Origin: an uncultured Clostridium sp.
Lineage (GTDB): Bacteria > Bacillota > Clostridia > TANB77 > CAG-508
Length of the DNA: 64,000 nt
NCBI GenBank assembly: GCA_930980855.1
Contig: CAKNIZ010000001.1
Span: 186,615-250,614 of the forward strand
Direction: 5' to 3'
The position numbers and the translations under genes were made by a program. Each line of letters starts with the position of its first letter. The first letter of the stretch is position 1. The notes beneath the pieces are model-generated. The model was not told where the DNA came from. It made no database searches and saw only the letters and a program-made list of their open reading frames with translations. Below are positions 1 to 10,440 of this stretch, in pieces.

Positions 1-40
1 TTGAATGAAAGTTAACGAAGCTAGACGAAGGCTATAATTT

Positions 41-388
41 TTAGGCTCCCATGAATTCATCAATAGAATCCTTATATTTCTTAGAAACTTTTGTAACTTT
101 TCCGCCTTTTGCCATATATGATACATCTCCTGGATTTGTATCTATAGTAACAATAGCCTTTTTCCAGTCAGAAGTTTTTCCTACACTTCTTCCTACTCTT
201 TTTTCTTTTCCTTTTACAGTCATTGTATTAACTTTTAATACTTTAACTTCAAATAATTTTTCTACTGCTCTTGCAATATCTACCTTTGTAGCGTTCTTAT
301 TTACTTTAAAGGTATACTTACCAAGATTTATTCCATCATTGCTCTTTTCTGTAACTACAGGAGCAATTATTATATCTTCTGGTCTCAT
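41..388 (-). CDS. rplW: 50S ribosomal protein L23
   Basis: Protein [16 protein letters not shown]...; downstream of rplD in S10-operon order. Confidence 0.96.
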   Translation of the reverse strand: MRPEDIIIAPVVTEKSNDGINLGKYTFKVNKNATKVDIARAVEKLFEVKVLKVNTMTVKGKEKRVGRSVGKTSDWKKAIVTIDTNPGDVSYMAKGGKVTKVSKKYKDSIDEFMGA

Positions 389-1011
389 TATGCGTACACC
401 TCCTCTAATTTTTTAACAGTATCTTCTGTTACTACTAATTTACTATATTTTAATAAATCGTAAGCATTTATTGTATTTACTGTTAATGTTTTTACACCTT
501 CTATATTTCTAGCTGATTTTTGTACATTTTCATTGTTTTCTGGTAATAATACTAATGCTTTTCCTTCAACTTTTAGGTTAGCAAATATTTTAACCATTTC
601 AGCTGTTTTGATTTCTTTTAATTGTAGTTTATCTACAACTACTAATTCGTTTGAAGAAACTTTAGAACTTAATATAGATTTAATTGCTAGTCTCTTCTCT
701 TTTTTGTTTACTTTATATGTGTAAGAACGAGATCTTGGTCCTAATGCTATACCACCTTTTATCCATTGTGGAGCTCTTATAGATCCTTGTCTTGCACGTC
801 CTGTTCCTTTTTGTCTCCATGGCTTTCTTCCACCACCAGATACTTCTGCTCTTGTTTTTGTGTTTTGAGTTCCTTGTCTTTGATTTGCTAAGTAATTTAC
901 AACTACACTATGAACTACATTTTCATTTGGTTCTATTCCAAATACATTTTCATTTAGTTCAAGTTCTTTAACTTTCTTTCCATCTATACTTAATACGTCT
1001 ACTTTAGGCAT
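388..1011 (-). CDS. rplD: 50S ribosomal protein L4
   Basis: [29 protein letters not shown] signature; S10-operon context. Confidence 0.97.
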   Translation of the reverse strand: MPKVDVLSIDGKKVKELELNENVFGIEPNENVVHSVVVNYLANQRQGTQNTKTRAEVSGGGRKPWRQKGTGRARQGSIRAPQWIKGGIALGPRSRSYTYKVNKKEKRLAIKSILSSKVSSNELVVVDKLQLKEIKTAEMVKIFANLKVEGKALVLLPENNENVQKSARNIEGVKTLTVNTINAYDLLKYSKLVVTEDTVKKLEEVYA

Positions 1012-1027
1012 CTTCTTTCCTCCTTCC

Positions 1028-1657
1028 TTAAGCTTTTACACTTGATTTTATTTTTAATATTGATCCTTTAGCTCCAGGAACACTTCCTTTTACTAAAATT
1101 ACGTTTTTATCTAAATCCACTTTTATAACTTCTAAGTTTTGGATTGTTACTGTTACAGTTCCCATATGTCCTGGTAATTTTTTACCTGGGAATACTCTAC
1201 CTGGTGTTGATGTTGGTCCCATTGAACCAGGTCTTCTATGATACATAGAACCATGTCCCATAGGTCCTCTTGATTGTCCATGACGTTTGATAACACCTTG
1301 GAATCCTTTTCCTTTTGAAGTCCCTTGAATGTCTACTCTATCTCCAACTGAAAATACATCAGCTTTTAATTCATCTCCAACATTCATTCCTTCTATTGAA
1401 TCTAATCTAAATTCTCTTAAATATTTTTTTGGAGCTAATTTATTTTTGCTTAAATGTCCTAATCTTGGTTTATTAAGCTTACTTTCTTTAACATCTCCAA
1501 ATCCTAATTGAACTGCTTGATATCCATCTTGTTCTACAGTTTTTATTTGTGTAACTGTACATGGAGTAGCTTCAATTACTGTTACTGGAATAACTTTTCC
1601 TTCTTCATCAAATATTTGTGTCATTCCAACTTTTTTTCCTATTAATGCTTTCTTCAT
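1028..1657 (-). CDS. rplC: 50S ribosomal protein L3
   Basis: [58 protein letters not shown]. Confidence 0.97.
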   Translation of the reverse strand: MKKALIGKKVGMTQIFDEEGKVIPVTVIEATPCTVTQIKTVEQDGYQAVQLGFGDVKESKLNKPRLGHLSKNKLAPKKYLREFRLDSIEGMNVGDELKADVFSVGDRVDIQGTSKGKGFQGVIKRHGQSRGPMGHGSMYHRRPGSMGPTSTPGRVFPGKKLPGHMGTVTVTIQNLEVIKVDLDKNVILVKGSVPGAKGSILKIKSSVKA

Positions 1658-1713
1658 ATTTTCCCTCCTATTGGCTGACTTTTATAGCCAGCATAGCTAT
1701 TTTAATTTTATTA

Positions 1714-2067
1714 TTATAATTTTATTTCTATATCAACACCTGCTGGTAATTCAATTTTCATTAAACTATCAACTGTTTTTTGTGTTGGATAAAGAATGTC
1801 GATAACTCTTTTATGAGTTCTTAATTCGAATTGTTCTCTTGAATCTTTGTGTTTGTGTGGAGAACGTATAACTGTTACAACTTCCTTTTCTGTTGGAAGT
1901 GGAATAGGTCCTGAAACTTTTGCTCCTGTCTTTTTAGCAGTATCTACTATTTTCTCAGCAGACTGTTCTAAAACTACATGATCATAAGCCTTTAGTCTTA
2001 TTCTGATTTTTTCGCTTTTTGCAGCATTTGTTTTTGTAACTGTTTTTTCTGCATCCTTCTTTGCCAT
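1714..2067 (-). CDS. rpsJ: 30S ribosomal protein S10 with about 15-aa N-terminal extension
   Basis: [62 protein letters not shown]. Confidence 0.97.
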   Translation of the reverse strand: MAKKDAEKTVTKTNAAKSEKIRIRLKAYDHVVLEQSAEKIVDTAKKTGAKVSGPIPLPTEKEVVTVIRSPHKHKDSREQFELRTHKRVIDILYPTQKTVDSLMKIELPAGVDIEIKL

Positions 2068-2303
2068 TGTTTTTCCCTCCTTAAAATTTTAAATTTAAGC
2101 CGGAAGTTATAAACGCGCCCTTGTGTTTCTTTTTTCTTCAACACAAAATCCCAAGTTTGCATGAAAAATCTTGGGATAAGTGCTTAATTTTATAAAACTT
2201 ACCGCCTTGGTCTTAGCCATGACATACTCCATAGAAGTTCCCTCCATCGCCTACTACTCTAGGCGTGTAGCCACATTCTACTTCAACGCATCTCTTTACA
2301 TGC
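2068..2303 (-). ncRNA. Long structured 5' leader of the S10 operon (candidate cis-regulatory RNA)
   Basis: About 235 nt between the predicted TSS and rpsJ; minus-strand hairpins CGCCTA-gagtag-TAGGCG, ATCCCAAG-...-CTTGGGAT, TTGTGTT-...-AACACAA. Confidence 0.6.
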
Positions 2304-2309
2304 TTTTTT

Positions 2310-2338
2310 ATTATATAACATAAAGCTAGTAAAGTCAA
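2310..2338 (-). promoter_or_regulatory. Sigma-A type promoter of the S10 operon
   Basis: Minus strand TTGACT-17 nt-TATAAT. Confidence 0.75.
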
Positions 2339-2375
2339 TAGTTTTGGTGATTTTATTTTGTATGAATCTTAAAAG

Positions 2376-3323
2376 CTATCTTTCCTTTTCATCTTTATTC
2401 ACTATTTTCTTCTTCTGTTTATTTTTCCAACCATTTTCGAAAAGTGCTTCTATGTCATCTTCAGAAGCTTGTTTCATTTCTTCATCTGGAAGTTTTATAT
2501 AATAAATTGATTGATTACCATCATCAATTTTTATGCAATTAGCAAACTCTACATTAAATTCATCAATAGTATTCCTAACTAAATCGTATTGCTTTACATA
2601 CATACTTTCTTCATTAGTTAAGCATTTGCCCAAAGCCTCCAATAATAAATTTCTACTTTCTACATATCCTAAATCAGAAGGCAATACATGTTTTTGTAAG
2701 AAATTTATTTTTCTTGAGATTATTTCTGCCTGAGCAAAGCTTGAGCTTTCTTTTCCATTTAGCAAATATCTTTTTACTTTTTCTTCGTTTTTTAGCTCTC
2801 CTGATACAAAATCTATAAAATCATCTAAATATACACCTTTAAAAGTATAACCTAATTTATTGTCTATTTCTCTTAATTCTTTTCTTGATATTATGTCATA
2901 ATCATCTCCAGGTGATGTATAAGCGAAATTTTGAGTTCTCATTCCTGTTTGTATTCTATATAAATCTAACGTTAAATCAGCAAATGTAATTAATCCATCA
3001 CTGAATTTTATTTTTGTTCCGACATGATTAAATTTATAATCTTTGCTAACTTCTACAAGTTCTGACTCTATTCCTAATTCATTAAGTAAATCAATATAAA
3101 TTTCACTTATAGATTTGCAAACCAAATGACTACTTTCATAATCTCTAATATTTACTTTCTGATTATACTTCTTGCCCAATAGTTCGTCTCTTAAATAAAA
3201 AACATTCATATCATAGGTCATTGTTTTTCCAAGTTTTAAATATAACCATCTCGCTTTTTCTAGTTCACTTAATCCTTCTGGTATTTCTTTTAATAAATCA
3301 ATATATTTTATTTTACGCTCCAT
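2376..3323 (-). CDS. Transglutaminase-like / papain-fold hypothetical protein
   Basis: Ordered Cys (HLVCKSISEIYIDLLNELGIESELV), His (HVGTKIKF), Asp (FADLTLD) resembling a transglutaminase-like triad. Confidence 0.45.
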   Translation of the reverse strand: MERKIKYIDLLKEIPEGLSELEKARWLYLKLGKTMTYDMNVFYLRDELLGKKYNQKVNIRDYESSHLVCKSISEIYIDLLNELGIESELVEVSKDYKFNHVGTKIKFSDGLITFADLTLDLYRIQTGMRTQNFAYTSPGDDYDIISRKELREIDNKLGYTFKGVYLDDFIDFVSGELKNEEKVKRYLLNGKESSSFAQAEIISRKINFLQKHVLPSDLGYVESRNLLLEALGKCLTNEESMYVKQYDLVRNTIDEFNVEFANCIKIDDGNQSIYYIKLPDEEMKQASEDDIEALFENGWKNKQKKKIVNKDEKER

Positions 3324-3346
3324 TTTTTACTCCTTTTTTATTTTAA

Positions 3347-3459
3347 TTGTATATTTAAATTTTGCAGTTCCGTGCAAGCGTTCAAACAAGCTGGAAGGCT
3401 TCCAGCGAAGTGCGTTTGGAGCGCAGCTCCCGCAAGGAACAAGAAATTTAAATATACAA
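3347..3459 (+). repeat. Structured repeat family copy A (long form, 113 bp)
   Basis: TTGTATATTTAAATTT ... AAATTTAAATATACAA terminal inverted repeats; inner GTTCC/GGAAC and GCTGGAAG/CTTCCAGC stems. Confidence 0.9.
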
Positions 3460-3464
3460 TTCTA

Positions 3465-4739
3465 TTATATAATAAAATTTAATATATCTTCTTCTATATT
3501 TAATAATCTATTATATTTTGCTACTCTATCTGTTCTGCATGGAGCTCCTGTTTTTATTTGCATCGCATTTACTCCAACGGCTAAATCTGCTATAAAAGTA
3601 TCTTCCGTTTCTCCTGAGCGATGAGAAATTATTGTTTTATAATTATTTTTCTTCGCTAACCTGATTGTTTCTAAAGTTTCTGTTAGTGTTCCTATCTGAT
3701 TTGGTTTTATCAAAATTGCATTTGCAACTTCTTCTTTAACTCCCTTTATTAGTCTTTCAGGATTAGTAACAAAAAGGTCATCTCCTACTAATTGTACTTT
3801 ATTTCCTATTTTCTTCGTTAGTTCTTTCCATACTTTCCAATCTTCTTCTGCTAGTCCATCTTCAACAGAATAAATAGGATATTTGTTTACCAAATCAACT
3901 ATATAATCTATCATTTCTGCTTTTGTTTTATATTCATCTGTTTTCCAGAAATAATATCCTTCTTTATTAATCTTCTTTGCTTCTAAATGCATTTCTGTAC
4001 TAGCTACATCTAACGCTAATTCAAAATCCTTTTTTTCTTTAAATCCAGCTTTATTGATTGCTTCTAATAATAGTTCTATGGCTTCTTCATCATTTTCTAA
4101 ATTAGGAGCAAATCCACCTTCATCTCCAACAGAAGTTACTAAATTTTTCTTCTTTAGTATTTCTTTCAGTACCTTATATACCTCTACTCCCATTTGCATT
4201 ATTTCTCTATAATTCTTTCCACCAACTGGTACTATCATAAATTCTTGTATATTTAGATTGTTATTCGCATGTTTTCCACCATTTAATACATTCATCATTG
4301 GCATAGGCATTACTTTTCCATTAATTCCGCCTATATATTTATATAAAGGAATATTTAAACTATTAGCTGCTGCTCTAGCAACTGCTAATGATACTCCCAA
4401 TATACTATTTGCGCCCAATTTAGATTTATTAACTGTTCCATCAAGTTTTATCATTTTTTCATCTATTTCTAATTGATTAAACACATTACAACCTATTAAA
4501 GCTTTAGAAATCTTTTTGTTTACATTTTCAATAGCTTTATACACACTTAGCCCATTATATGACTGCATGTCTCCATCTCTTAGCTCAACAGCCTCAAAAC
4601 TTCCTGTTGAAGCTCCAGATGGCACCATTGCCATTCCTTCTATTCCACTCTCCAATCTAACAGTTACTTGAACTGTTGGATTTCCTCTTGAGTCTAGCAC
4701 CTGAATTGCATTTAAATCATCAATAATTTCTTTTTTCAT
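3465..4739 (-). CDS. eno: Enolase
   Basis: [50 protein letters not shown]. Confidence 0.98.
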   Translation of the reverse strand: MKKEIIDDLNAIQVLDSRGNPTVQVTVRLESGIEGMAMVPSGASTGSFEAVELRDGDMQSYNGLSVYKAIENVNKKISKALIGCNVFNQLEIDEKMIKLDGTVNKSKLGANSILGVSLAVARAAANSLNIPLYKYIGGINGKVMPMPMMNVLNGGKHANNNLNIQEFMIVPVGGKNYREIMQMGVEVYKVLKEILKKKNLVTSVGDEGGFAPNLENDEEAIELLLEAINKAGFKEKKDFELALDVASTEMHLEAKKINKEGYYFWKTDEYKTKAEMIDYIVDLVNKYPIYSVEDGLAEEDWKVWKELTKKIGNKVQLVGDDLFVTNPERLIKGVKEEVANAILIKPNQIGTLTETLETIRLAKKNNYKTIISHRSGETEDTFIADLAVGVNAMQIKTGAPCRTDRVAKYNRLLNIEEDILNFII

Positions 4740-4809
4740 TATATAGCCTCCTATAAAATCTTTTTATGAAATTATTGACATTTTAGAGCTTATTATTCAC
4801 TATATGTAA

Positions 4810-5610
4810 TTATTTTTCTATTTGCAATGATATTCTTCCACTTTTAGTATTACCTAAAATTTTATCTATTCTAAATCTACCTTTTCCTCTTATTGTTATA
4901 TAATCACCTTCATTTACTATCTTAGAAGCACGCATTTCTTCTTTAAAATTCACAAATACTCTTTCTTCTTCTAAGTATTTATTTGCATCATTTCTTGAAC
5001 ATCGTGCAAGTTCACCAACAATACAATCTAACCTCATTGATGGTATATTTATTTTAATATATTCTTTTTCATTAGGTACATATATTAGCTCACTGATTTC
5101 TTTAATAGATACTTTTGATTTTTGAAATCTAGTTAACCCTACAATATTTGAACTGATATAATTTGCAATTTCCTTTTTGACTATAATATCTGCTCCGTCG
5201 TCTCTTACTATTATATCACCTATCTTTTCTCTTTTTATTCCTAGTTTCATCAGTCCACCTAAATAATTTCTATGTTCATATTTTTCTTTAAGTTCATTTG
5301 GTAATTTTATACTTATTATATTTAAAAATTGTTCTATTAATTTTTCTTTTACATATTCTTTATCTATATTATCTGGATAAAATATAACTATTTTTCTTTC
5401 TGCTTCTTCATATCCTCCAACAAATACGTTACAGTCATTCTTTCTTTTATCTAGAATTTCTTTTACTATTCCTTGCTGTCTTAAATCTAGAAAATCTGTA
5501 GATTCAAATCTATTTCTGCTTTCTACAAATTTTATTTTATCTATTACTTTTGCTATCAATATTTTATCCTCATCATTTTGCATTTTTGTTAATTCTATTT
5601 GCTTATTCAT
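4810..5610 (-). CDS. ylmH: S4-domain RNA-binding protein, YlmH-like
   Basis: C-terminal S4 domain (MRLDCIVGELARCSRNDANKYLEEERVFVNFKEEMRASKIVNEGDYITIRGKGRFRI) with YlmH-like N-terminus. Confidence 0.8.
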   Translation of the reverse strand: MNKQIELTKMQNDEDKILIAKVIDKIKFVESRNRFESTDFLDLRQQGIVKEILDKRKNDCNVFVGGYEEAERKIVIFYPDNIDKEYVKEKLIEQFLNIISIKLPNELKEKYEHRNYLGGLMKLGIKREKIGDIIVRDDGADIIVKKEIANYISSNIVGLTRFQKSKVSIKEISELIYVPNEKEYIKINIPSMRLDCIVGELARCSRNDANKYLEEERVFVNFKEEMRASKIVNEGDYITIRGKGRFRIDKILGNTKSGRISLQIEK

Positions 5611-5693
5611 AATTCTCCTTTATTTTTTATATAGTTAAAATTCTAAAGCATTTTATACGTTACAATTTACAGCCTATTATTAAATTCATATAA

Positions 5694-5778
5694 TTGTATA
5701 TTCAAAATTTTGCAGTTTCGCGCAGCTTGGAGGACTTTATGTCCGACAGCAAGAAACCAAAAATTTTTGAATATACAA
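5694..5778 (+). repeat. Structured repeat family copy B (short form, 85 bp)
   Basis: TTGTATATTCAAAATTTTGCAGTTTCGCGCAGCTTGGAGGACTTTATGTCCGACAGCAAGAAACCAAAAATTTTTGAATATACAA. Confidence 0.92.
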
Positions 5779-5871
5779 TTCTAAAGTATTTTATACCACT
5801 TGAATTGTAACTTATTAATTGCCCTATTGCATTTGCTATATTTTTGTGCTATATTATTTAAGTATTAACAT

Positions 5872-5946
5872 TGGGGTATCGCCAAGTGGTAAGGCATCGG
5901 ACTCTGACTCCGACATTCCTAAGTTCGAATCTTAGTACCCCAACCA
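5872..5946 (+). tRNA. tRNA-Gln (anticodon CTG), CCA encoded
   Basis: Cloverleaf by eye: TGGGGTAT acceptor, anticodon loop CTCTGAC, T arm CTAAGTTCGAATCTTAG, GTACCCCAACCA end; closely resembles bacterial glnV. Confidence 0.95.
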
Positions 5947-6014
5947 ATTAAGTATTATGCGAACTTTAACATTTTATATTTTAGTCTTTTTCTAAATTAT
6001 ACTAAAGTTACAAA

Positions 6015-6040
6015 GCGGAGGGATGTCCCTCCGCCTTTTT
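6015..6040 (+). terminator. Rho-independent terminator downstream of tRNA-Gln
   Basis: GCGGAGGGATGTCCCTCCGC followed by CTTTTT. Confidence 0.8.
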
Positions 6041-6045
6041 AGAGT

Positions 6046-6711
6046 TTATTTGTTGTTGCACCTTGTATGAATCGGTCCGTCCTTAGACAATTCAAATTCC
6101 CACTTTACACATTCTTTAATAGAAAATTTTTCTCCGCATACCGGACATTTCCAGTACCTCAAAACAGTCGAGATATCCAGAGCTCTTATTGATTTAACAT
6201 CCTTTTTAAAAACATCGTAACTTTTTAATTCTGCATATGGAGTTTTTGGATATTTTTCTAAGCCTTCAATTACTAAAAGCTTTGCGTCAGGAGTTATTAC
6301 ATAACGTTCCCATACGACAACCTCACGAGAATCTAATAACCAATAATATCCCCCTCTTTTCTCGTTGTAAGCATATTTCTGATGCCAAAGAGCTAAATCT
6401 CGCAGTGAATAATTTTCCATGAACGTTTTGACGCTATTTTCCGTCAAGCTTGGAGGCGTTTCAATATTAGCCTCTTCGTACTGAACTATGATTTCAGGTC
6501 CCACTATATCAGAATAGTGTAAATAGTCCTCCAACATAGTTCCGTTGAGTATCGGCATTCCTAATGCCGAAAATTCCATAGGAGCAAAAACTTTCTTTCC
6601 GTGCTTGATTTTAATGCTTTCTTTGATTGGAATTTTTTCTAAGTTTATTAACCCCAATCTGTCTGTTCCGTCCTCAAGTACGTTTACCCGGTTCACCTGT
6701 GTTTTCAACAT
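6046..6711 (-). CDS. Hypothetical protein with C-terminal zinc-ribbon-like Cys cluster; compositionally atypical
   Basis: CPVCGEKFSIKECVKWEF...C; strong RBS (AGGAGGAA), own promoter; codon use visibly more G+C-rich than neighbours. Confidence 0.75.
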   Translation of the reverse strand: MLKTQVNRVNVLEDGTDRLGLINLEKIPIKESIKIKHGKKVFAPMEFSALGMPILNGTMLEDYLHYSDIVGPEIIVQYEEANIETPPSLTENSVKTFMENYSLRDLALWHQKYAYNEKRGGYYWLLDSREVVVWERYVITPDAKLLVIEGLEKYPKTPYAELKSYDVFKKDVKSIRALDISTVLRYWKCPVCGEKFSIKECVKWEFELSKDGPIHTRCNNK

Positions 6712-6785
6712 GCAAATTCCTCCTCTACTACAAAATTTTTAGTGCCATTGCACTAAATTAAAATATGGATTTTTGCATACATTAC

Positions 6786-6814
6786 ATTATACACCATTTT
6801 ACATAAAAAAGCAA
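6786..6814 (-). promoter_or_regulatory. Promoter of the 6046..6711 ORFan
   Basis: Minus strand TTGCTT-17 nt-TATAAT. Confidence 0.65.
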
Positions 6815-6854
6815 ATTGATTGCGAACAATTACTTTTTTTGTTCGCAATCAATT
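6814..6854 (-). terminator. Terminator of the ABC transporter gene
   Basis: AATTGATTGCGAAC...GTTCGCAATCAATT followed on the minus strand by TGCTTTTTT. Confidence 0.8.
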
Positions 6855-6857
6855 CAT

Positions 6858-9452
6858 TTATTCGGTTCTCAAGGCCCTAACTGGATCTCTTTTACTTGCC
6901 ATCTTTGATGGAATTAATCCAGCAATTATTGTTAAGAACATACTTATTAATACTAATATTATTCCAGCTTGCCAAGGTAAGAACGCTTTTACATTTACTC
7001 CTGTAACAGACATGATTATACTATTAATTGGTATAGTAAGAAGTACTGTTACCCCTATTCCTATTAATCCAGATACTAAGCCTGTTATAAATGTTTCTGC
7101 ATTGAATACTCTTGAAATATCCCTTTTTGAAGCACCAATTGCTCTTAGAATTCCTATTTCTTTTGTTCTTTCTAATACAGATATATATGTTATAATTCCT
7201 ATCATTATAGATGAAACAATTAATGATATAGCAACAAATGCAATTAATACATAACTTATCGTATCTACAATTGTTGATACAGAACTCATCATAATTCCTA
7301 TTGTATCTGTATAATTTATTTTATCATTTTCTATTTCTTGATTGTTATTATATTCTGTTATGCTATTAGATATTGCTTCTTTTGAGTCAAAATCTTTTGG
7401 ATAAATATTTATTGCACTTGGAGAATTTAAGTCAATAACTCCTAACTTTTCTAAGTTATTTTCATAAGAGGCCTCACTATTTTCTGCGTATGCTTCCATT
7501 AATTTACTTAAATCTTCAGCATTCATTGATGCTAGTGCCATTTTTTGTTCTGTAGACAGACTATCTAAACTAAAGTCCTCTTCTTCTCCATCCTTTGGAA
7601 ATTCTAATCCTGTAAATACATTTATTTCTGGATTATCTTTCTGCTCTTTTACTATATCTGTTTCATTTGCTTTATTGGCTACATATTCAACTAAAGATTT
7701 TGTATACCCTATACCGCCTTGAGTATTACTACTTACACTTTCTTCTTTTTGTTTTATTATTCCAACTACTTTTAATTCTTCTGCACTTTTTAATTTTTCC
7801 TTTAGATATTCTTCATTTTCACTTTTATCTACCCATGCACCATTTTCTTTATTGTATAATTCCGCATTTAGCAATATTTTAAAAGATAAATTCAATAAAT
7901 CATCATAAGTATACGAACTTCCCTCATTTTCATCAACTTGTTCTCCGTTTTGTATTTTTGTCATTTTATCTTTTAATTCATCTTGATTTTTTAGTCCTAA
8001 TGAATACAATGTGTAATCACTTATTTCATTATCTTTATCTACAATTACAACTACTTCATTATAATTTTCTGGCCATTTACCTTGTAATAGTTCATATTGC
8101 ATATCTAACATATCCCTATTATCAAAAAGTTCACTAAATACATTTACATCACTCATCATCATAGTAGAGCCATACATTTGATTTCCCGCTTCTACCATGC
8201 TTTCCATTCCAATAGTATTCATTACTTGACTTGGATTAACTTTTACTACTCCATTTGATGTATCTGACTTATATATGTTTAAATCTAAATCATAACTATA
8301 TTTAATAGCATTTGCATAAGGCTTTATTTTATCAGTTGTTTCTATATATTCTTTAAACTTAGCAAGGTTATTAGTTTTTACTTCACTTGACATAGTGGTT
8401 AGCATTGAATCCATTATGTCTCTTGAATATATTTTATTTTCTTCTTTTGTCTCCTCTTGATTTCCTTCAGCTGTATCCATAAGACCTGCCATCAAACCAC
8501 CTAAATCAATTGTAGATTCCTGCAAAGTTACCGGATAAGAAGCAAGTGTATCTTCTTCTATACTTGATATATAATTTTGCACTCCTGCTGAAAGTGATAA
8601 TATAAGAGCTATTCCTATAATACCAATACTTCCTGCAAATGCAGTAAGTATCGTTCTTCCTTTTTTGGTCATCAAGTTATTCAAGCTTAATGATAATGCA
8701 GTTAAGAAACTCATTGAAGGCTTCTTCTTTTTATTATCTTCTTTTTCTTCTTTTTCTTTTCCGTCATATGGATTACTATCATCTATAATATTTCCGTCAA
8801 GTATTTTGACTGTTCTTGTAGCATATTTTTCCGCTAAATCCGGATTATGTGTTACCATTATAATTAAATGTTCTTTTGATATTTCTTTTAAAATATCCAT
8901 AACCTGGACACTAGTTTTTGTGTCCAATGCTCCAGTTGGTTCATCTGCAAGTATAATATCTGGGTTATTTACAATTGCTCTTGCAATAGCAACTCTTTGC
9001 ATTTGTCCACCAGATAATTCGTTTGGCCTTTTATGTAGTTTATCTCCTAAACCAACTTTTTCTAATGCTTCTATTGCTCTTTTCTTTCTTTCTTTTTTTG
9101 AAACACCTGATATTGTAAGTGCAAGCTCAACATTTGACAATATACTTTGATGTGGTATTAAGTTATAACTTTGAAATACAAATCCTATACTATGATTTCT
9201 ATAAGTGTCCCAATCTTTGTCTTTAAATTCCTTTGTTGATTTTCCATTAATTATTAGATCCCCACTTGTATAATGATCCAACCCCCCTATTATGTTTAAT
9301 AGAGTGGTTTTACCACATCCACTCTGACCTAAAATAGCCACAAATTCATTTTCTCTAAATTTTATACTTATTCCTTTTAATGCCTGGACAGTTTCATTTG
9401 ATGTAATATAATCTTTTTTAATATTTTTTAATTCTAACATACTAACCTCCAT
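6858..9452 (-). CDS. MacB-like ABC transporter, fused ATPase and FtsX-type permease
   Basis: Walker A GQSGCGKTTLLNIIGG, LSGGQMQRVAIARAI, DEPTGALD; C-terminal FtsX domain SVLERTKEIGILRAIGASKRDI. Confidence 0.9.
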   Translation of the reverse strand: MEVSMLELKNIKKDYITSNETVQALKGISIKFRENEFVAILGQSGCGKTTLLNIIGGLDHYTSGDLIINGKSTKEFKDKDWDTYRNHSIGFVFQSYNLIPHQSILSNVELALTISGVSKKERKKRAIEALEKVGLGDKLHKRPNELSGGQMQRVAIARAIVNNPDIILADEPTGALDTKTSVQVMDILKEISKEHLIIMVTHNPDLAEKYATRTVKILDGNIIDDSNPYDGKEKEEKEDNKKKKPSMSFLTALSLSLNNLMTKKGRTILTAFAGSIGIIGIALILSLSAGVQNYISSIEEDTLASYPVTLQESTIDLGGLMAGLMDTAEGNQEETKEENKIYSRDIMDSMLTTMSSEVKTNNLAKFKEYIETTDKIKPYANAIKYSYDLDLNIYKSDTSNGVVKVNPSQVMNTIGMESMVEAGNQMYGSTMMMSDVNVFSELFDNRDMLDMQYELLQGKWPENYNEVVVIVDKDNEISDYTLYSLGLKNQDELKDKMTKIQNGEQVDENEGSSYTYDDLLNLSFKILLNAELYNKENGAWVDKSENEEYLKEKLKSAEELKVVGIIKQKEESVSSNTQGGIGYTKSLVEYVANKANETDIVKEQKDNPEINVFTGLEFPKDGEEEDFSLDSLSTEQKMALASMNAEDLSKLMEAYAENSEASYENNLEKLGVIDLNSPSAINIYPKDFDSKEAISNSITEYNNNQEIENDKINYTDTIGIMMSSVSTIVDTISYVLIAFVAISLIVSSIMIGIITYISVLERTKEIGILRAIGASKRDISRVFNAETFITGLVSGLIGIGVTVLLTIPINSIIMSVTGVNVKAFLPWQAGIILVLISMFLTIIAGLIPSKMASKRDPVRALRTE

Positions 9453-9454
9453 TA

Positions 9455-10378
9455 CTATATTCCACTTAAGTCAAACTTTGGAACATACTCTTCTTCATGT
9501 TTTCCCAAGTCTTGCATATATCCGTTCTCTATACCTAATATATATAAGTAATTTTCTACTTTTTTATACTCTTTTATATTAATTTTTCTATTTATCTTTT
9601 CCATTTCTTTTGCCTTATATGCCGGAAAATATTGTGCCATTACACTTACATAAATACCTTCTGGCATATTTTCTTTTATCCATTTTAGTATTCTTTTAGT
9701 ATTTTGGACATAATTAGGAAGTATTAAGTGTCTAATGATTACTCCTTTTTTTATTATTCCATTTTCATCAAACTTGGGATTTCCGACTTGCCTATACATT
9801 TCCTTTATTGCCTCTGTAGCAATTTTAAAATAATTTGGAGCAGATGAGTATTTTATTGCTATTTCATCAGAATAATATTTCAAATCTGGCAAATATACAT
9901 CTATATAACCTTCTAGCATTTTTAGTGCTTCTACATTTTCATATCCATTTGAATTATATATTATTGGAATATTTAAACCTTTTCTTTTTGCTATTTCTAT
10001 TGCTTGTATAATCTGAGGAATATACATTGTTGGAGTTACCAAATTAATATTATTTACTTTTCTATTTTGTTGTTCTATAAAAATTTCTGCAAGTCTTTGA
10101 ACTGTAATTTCCTTTCCTTTACCGCTACTGCTTATTTCATGGTTTTGGCAAAATACACATCTTAAATTACAATTACTAAAAAATATAGTTCCAGATGATT
10201 TTGTATTTTTGCTAATCCCACTAATACAAGGTTCCTCAAAATCATGGCATGACACTAATGCTAACTTCACTTTATCTCCCGCATTGCAAAAACCTTTTTC
10301 CCCATTTAATCTATTTACTTCACATTTTCTTGGACAAATTTCACATTTTTCTAACATAATAAAAATATTATAGCACAT
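9455..10378 (-). CDS. Radical SAM protein, PflX/PflA-like (COG1313-type)
   Basis: CEICPRKCEVNR, GTIFFSNCNLRCVFCQNHEIS CxxxCxxC motif; true start may be the internal MLEKCEIC. Confidence 0.82.
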   Translation of the reverse strand: MCYNIFIMLEKCEICPRKCEVNRLNGEKGFCNAGDKVKLALVSCHDFEEPCISGISKNTKSSGTIFFSNCNLRCVFCQNHEISSSGKGKEITVQRLAEIFIEQQNRKVNNINLVTPTMYIPQIIQAIEIAKRKGLNIPIIYNSNGYENVEALKMLEGYIDVYLPDLKYYSDEIAIKYSSAPNYFKIATEAIKEMYRQVGNPKFDENGIIKKGVIIRHLILPNYVQNTKRILKWIKENMPEGIYVSVMAQYFPAYKAKEMEKINRKINIKEYKKVENYLYILGIENGYMQDLGKHEEEYVPKFDLSGI

Positions 10379-10440
10379 TTTTATAATTTATGATATAATA
10401 TTTTGTGTGAATTTTTTGCAACTATTTTAAGTATTTTTTA

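Noticed and set aside
5730-5830. Mini-ORF inside short repeats: GGAGG-ACTTT-ATG TCC GAC AGC AAG AAA (MSDSKK...) looks like an SD plus start codon
   Set aside because: The ATG is ACG in copies D1, G and I, the ATG/ACG base lies in a hairpin loop, lengths vary, and the orientation opposes neighbouring transcription; probably coincidental
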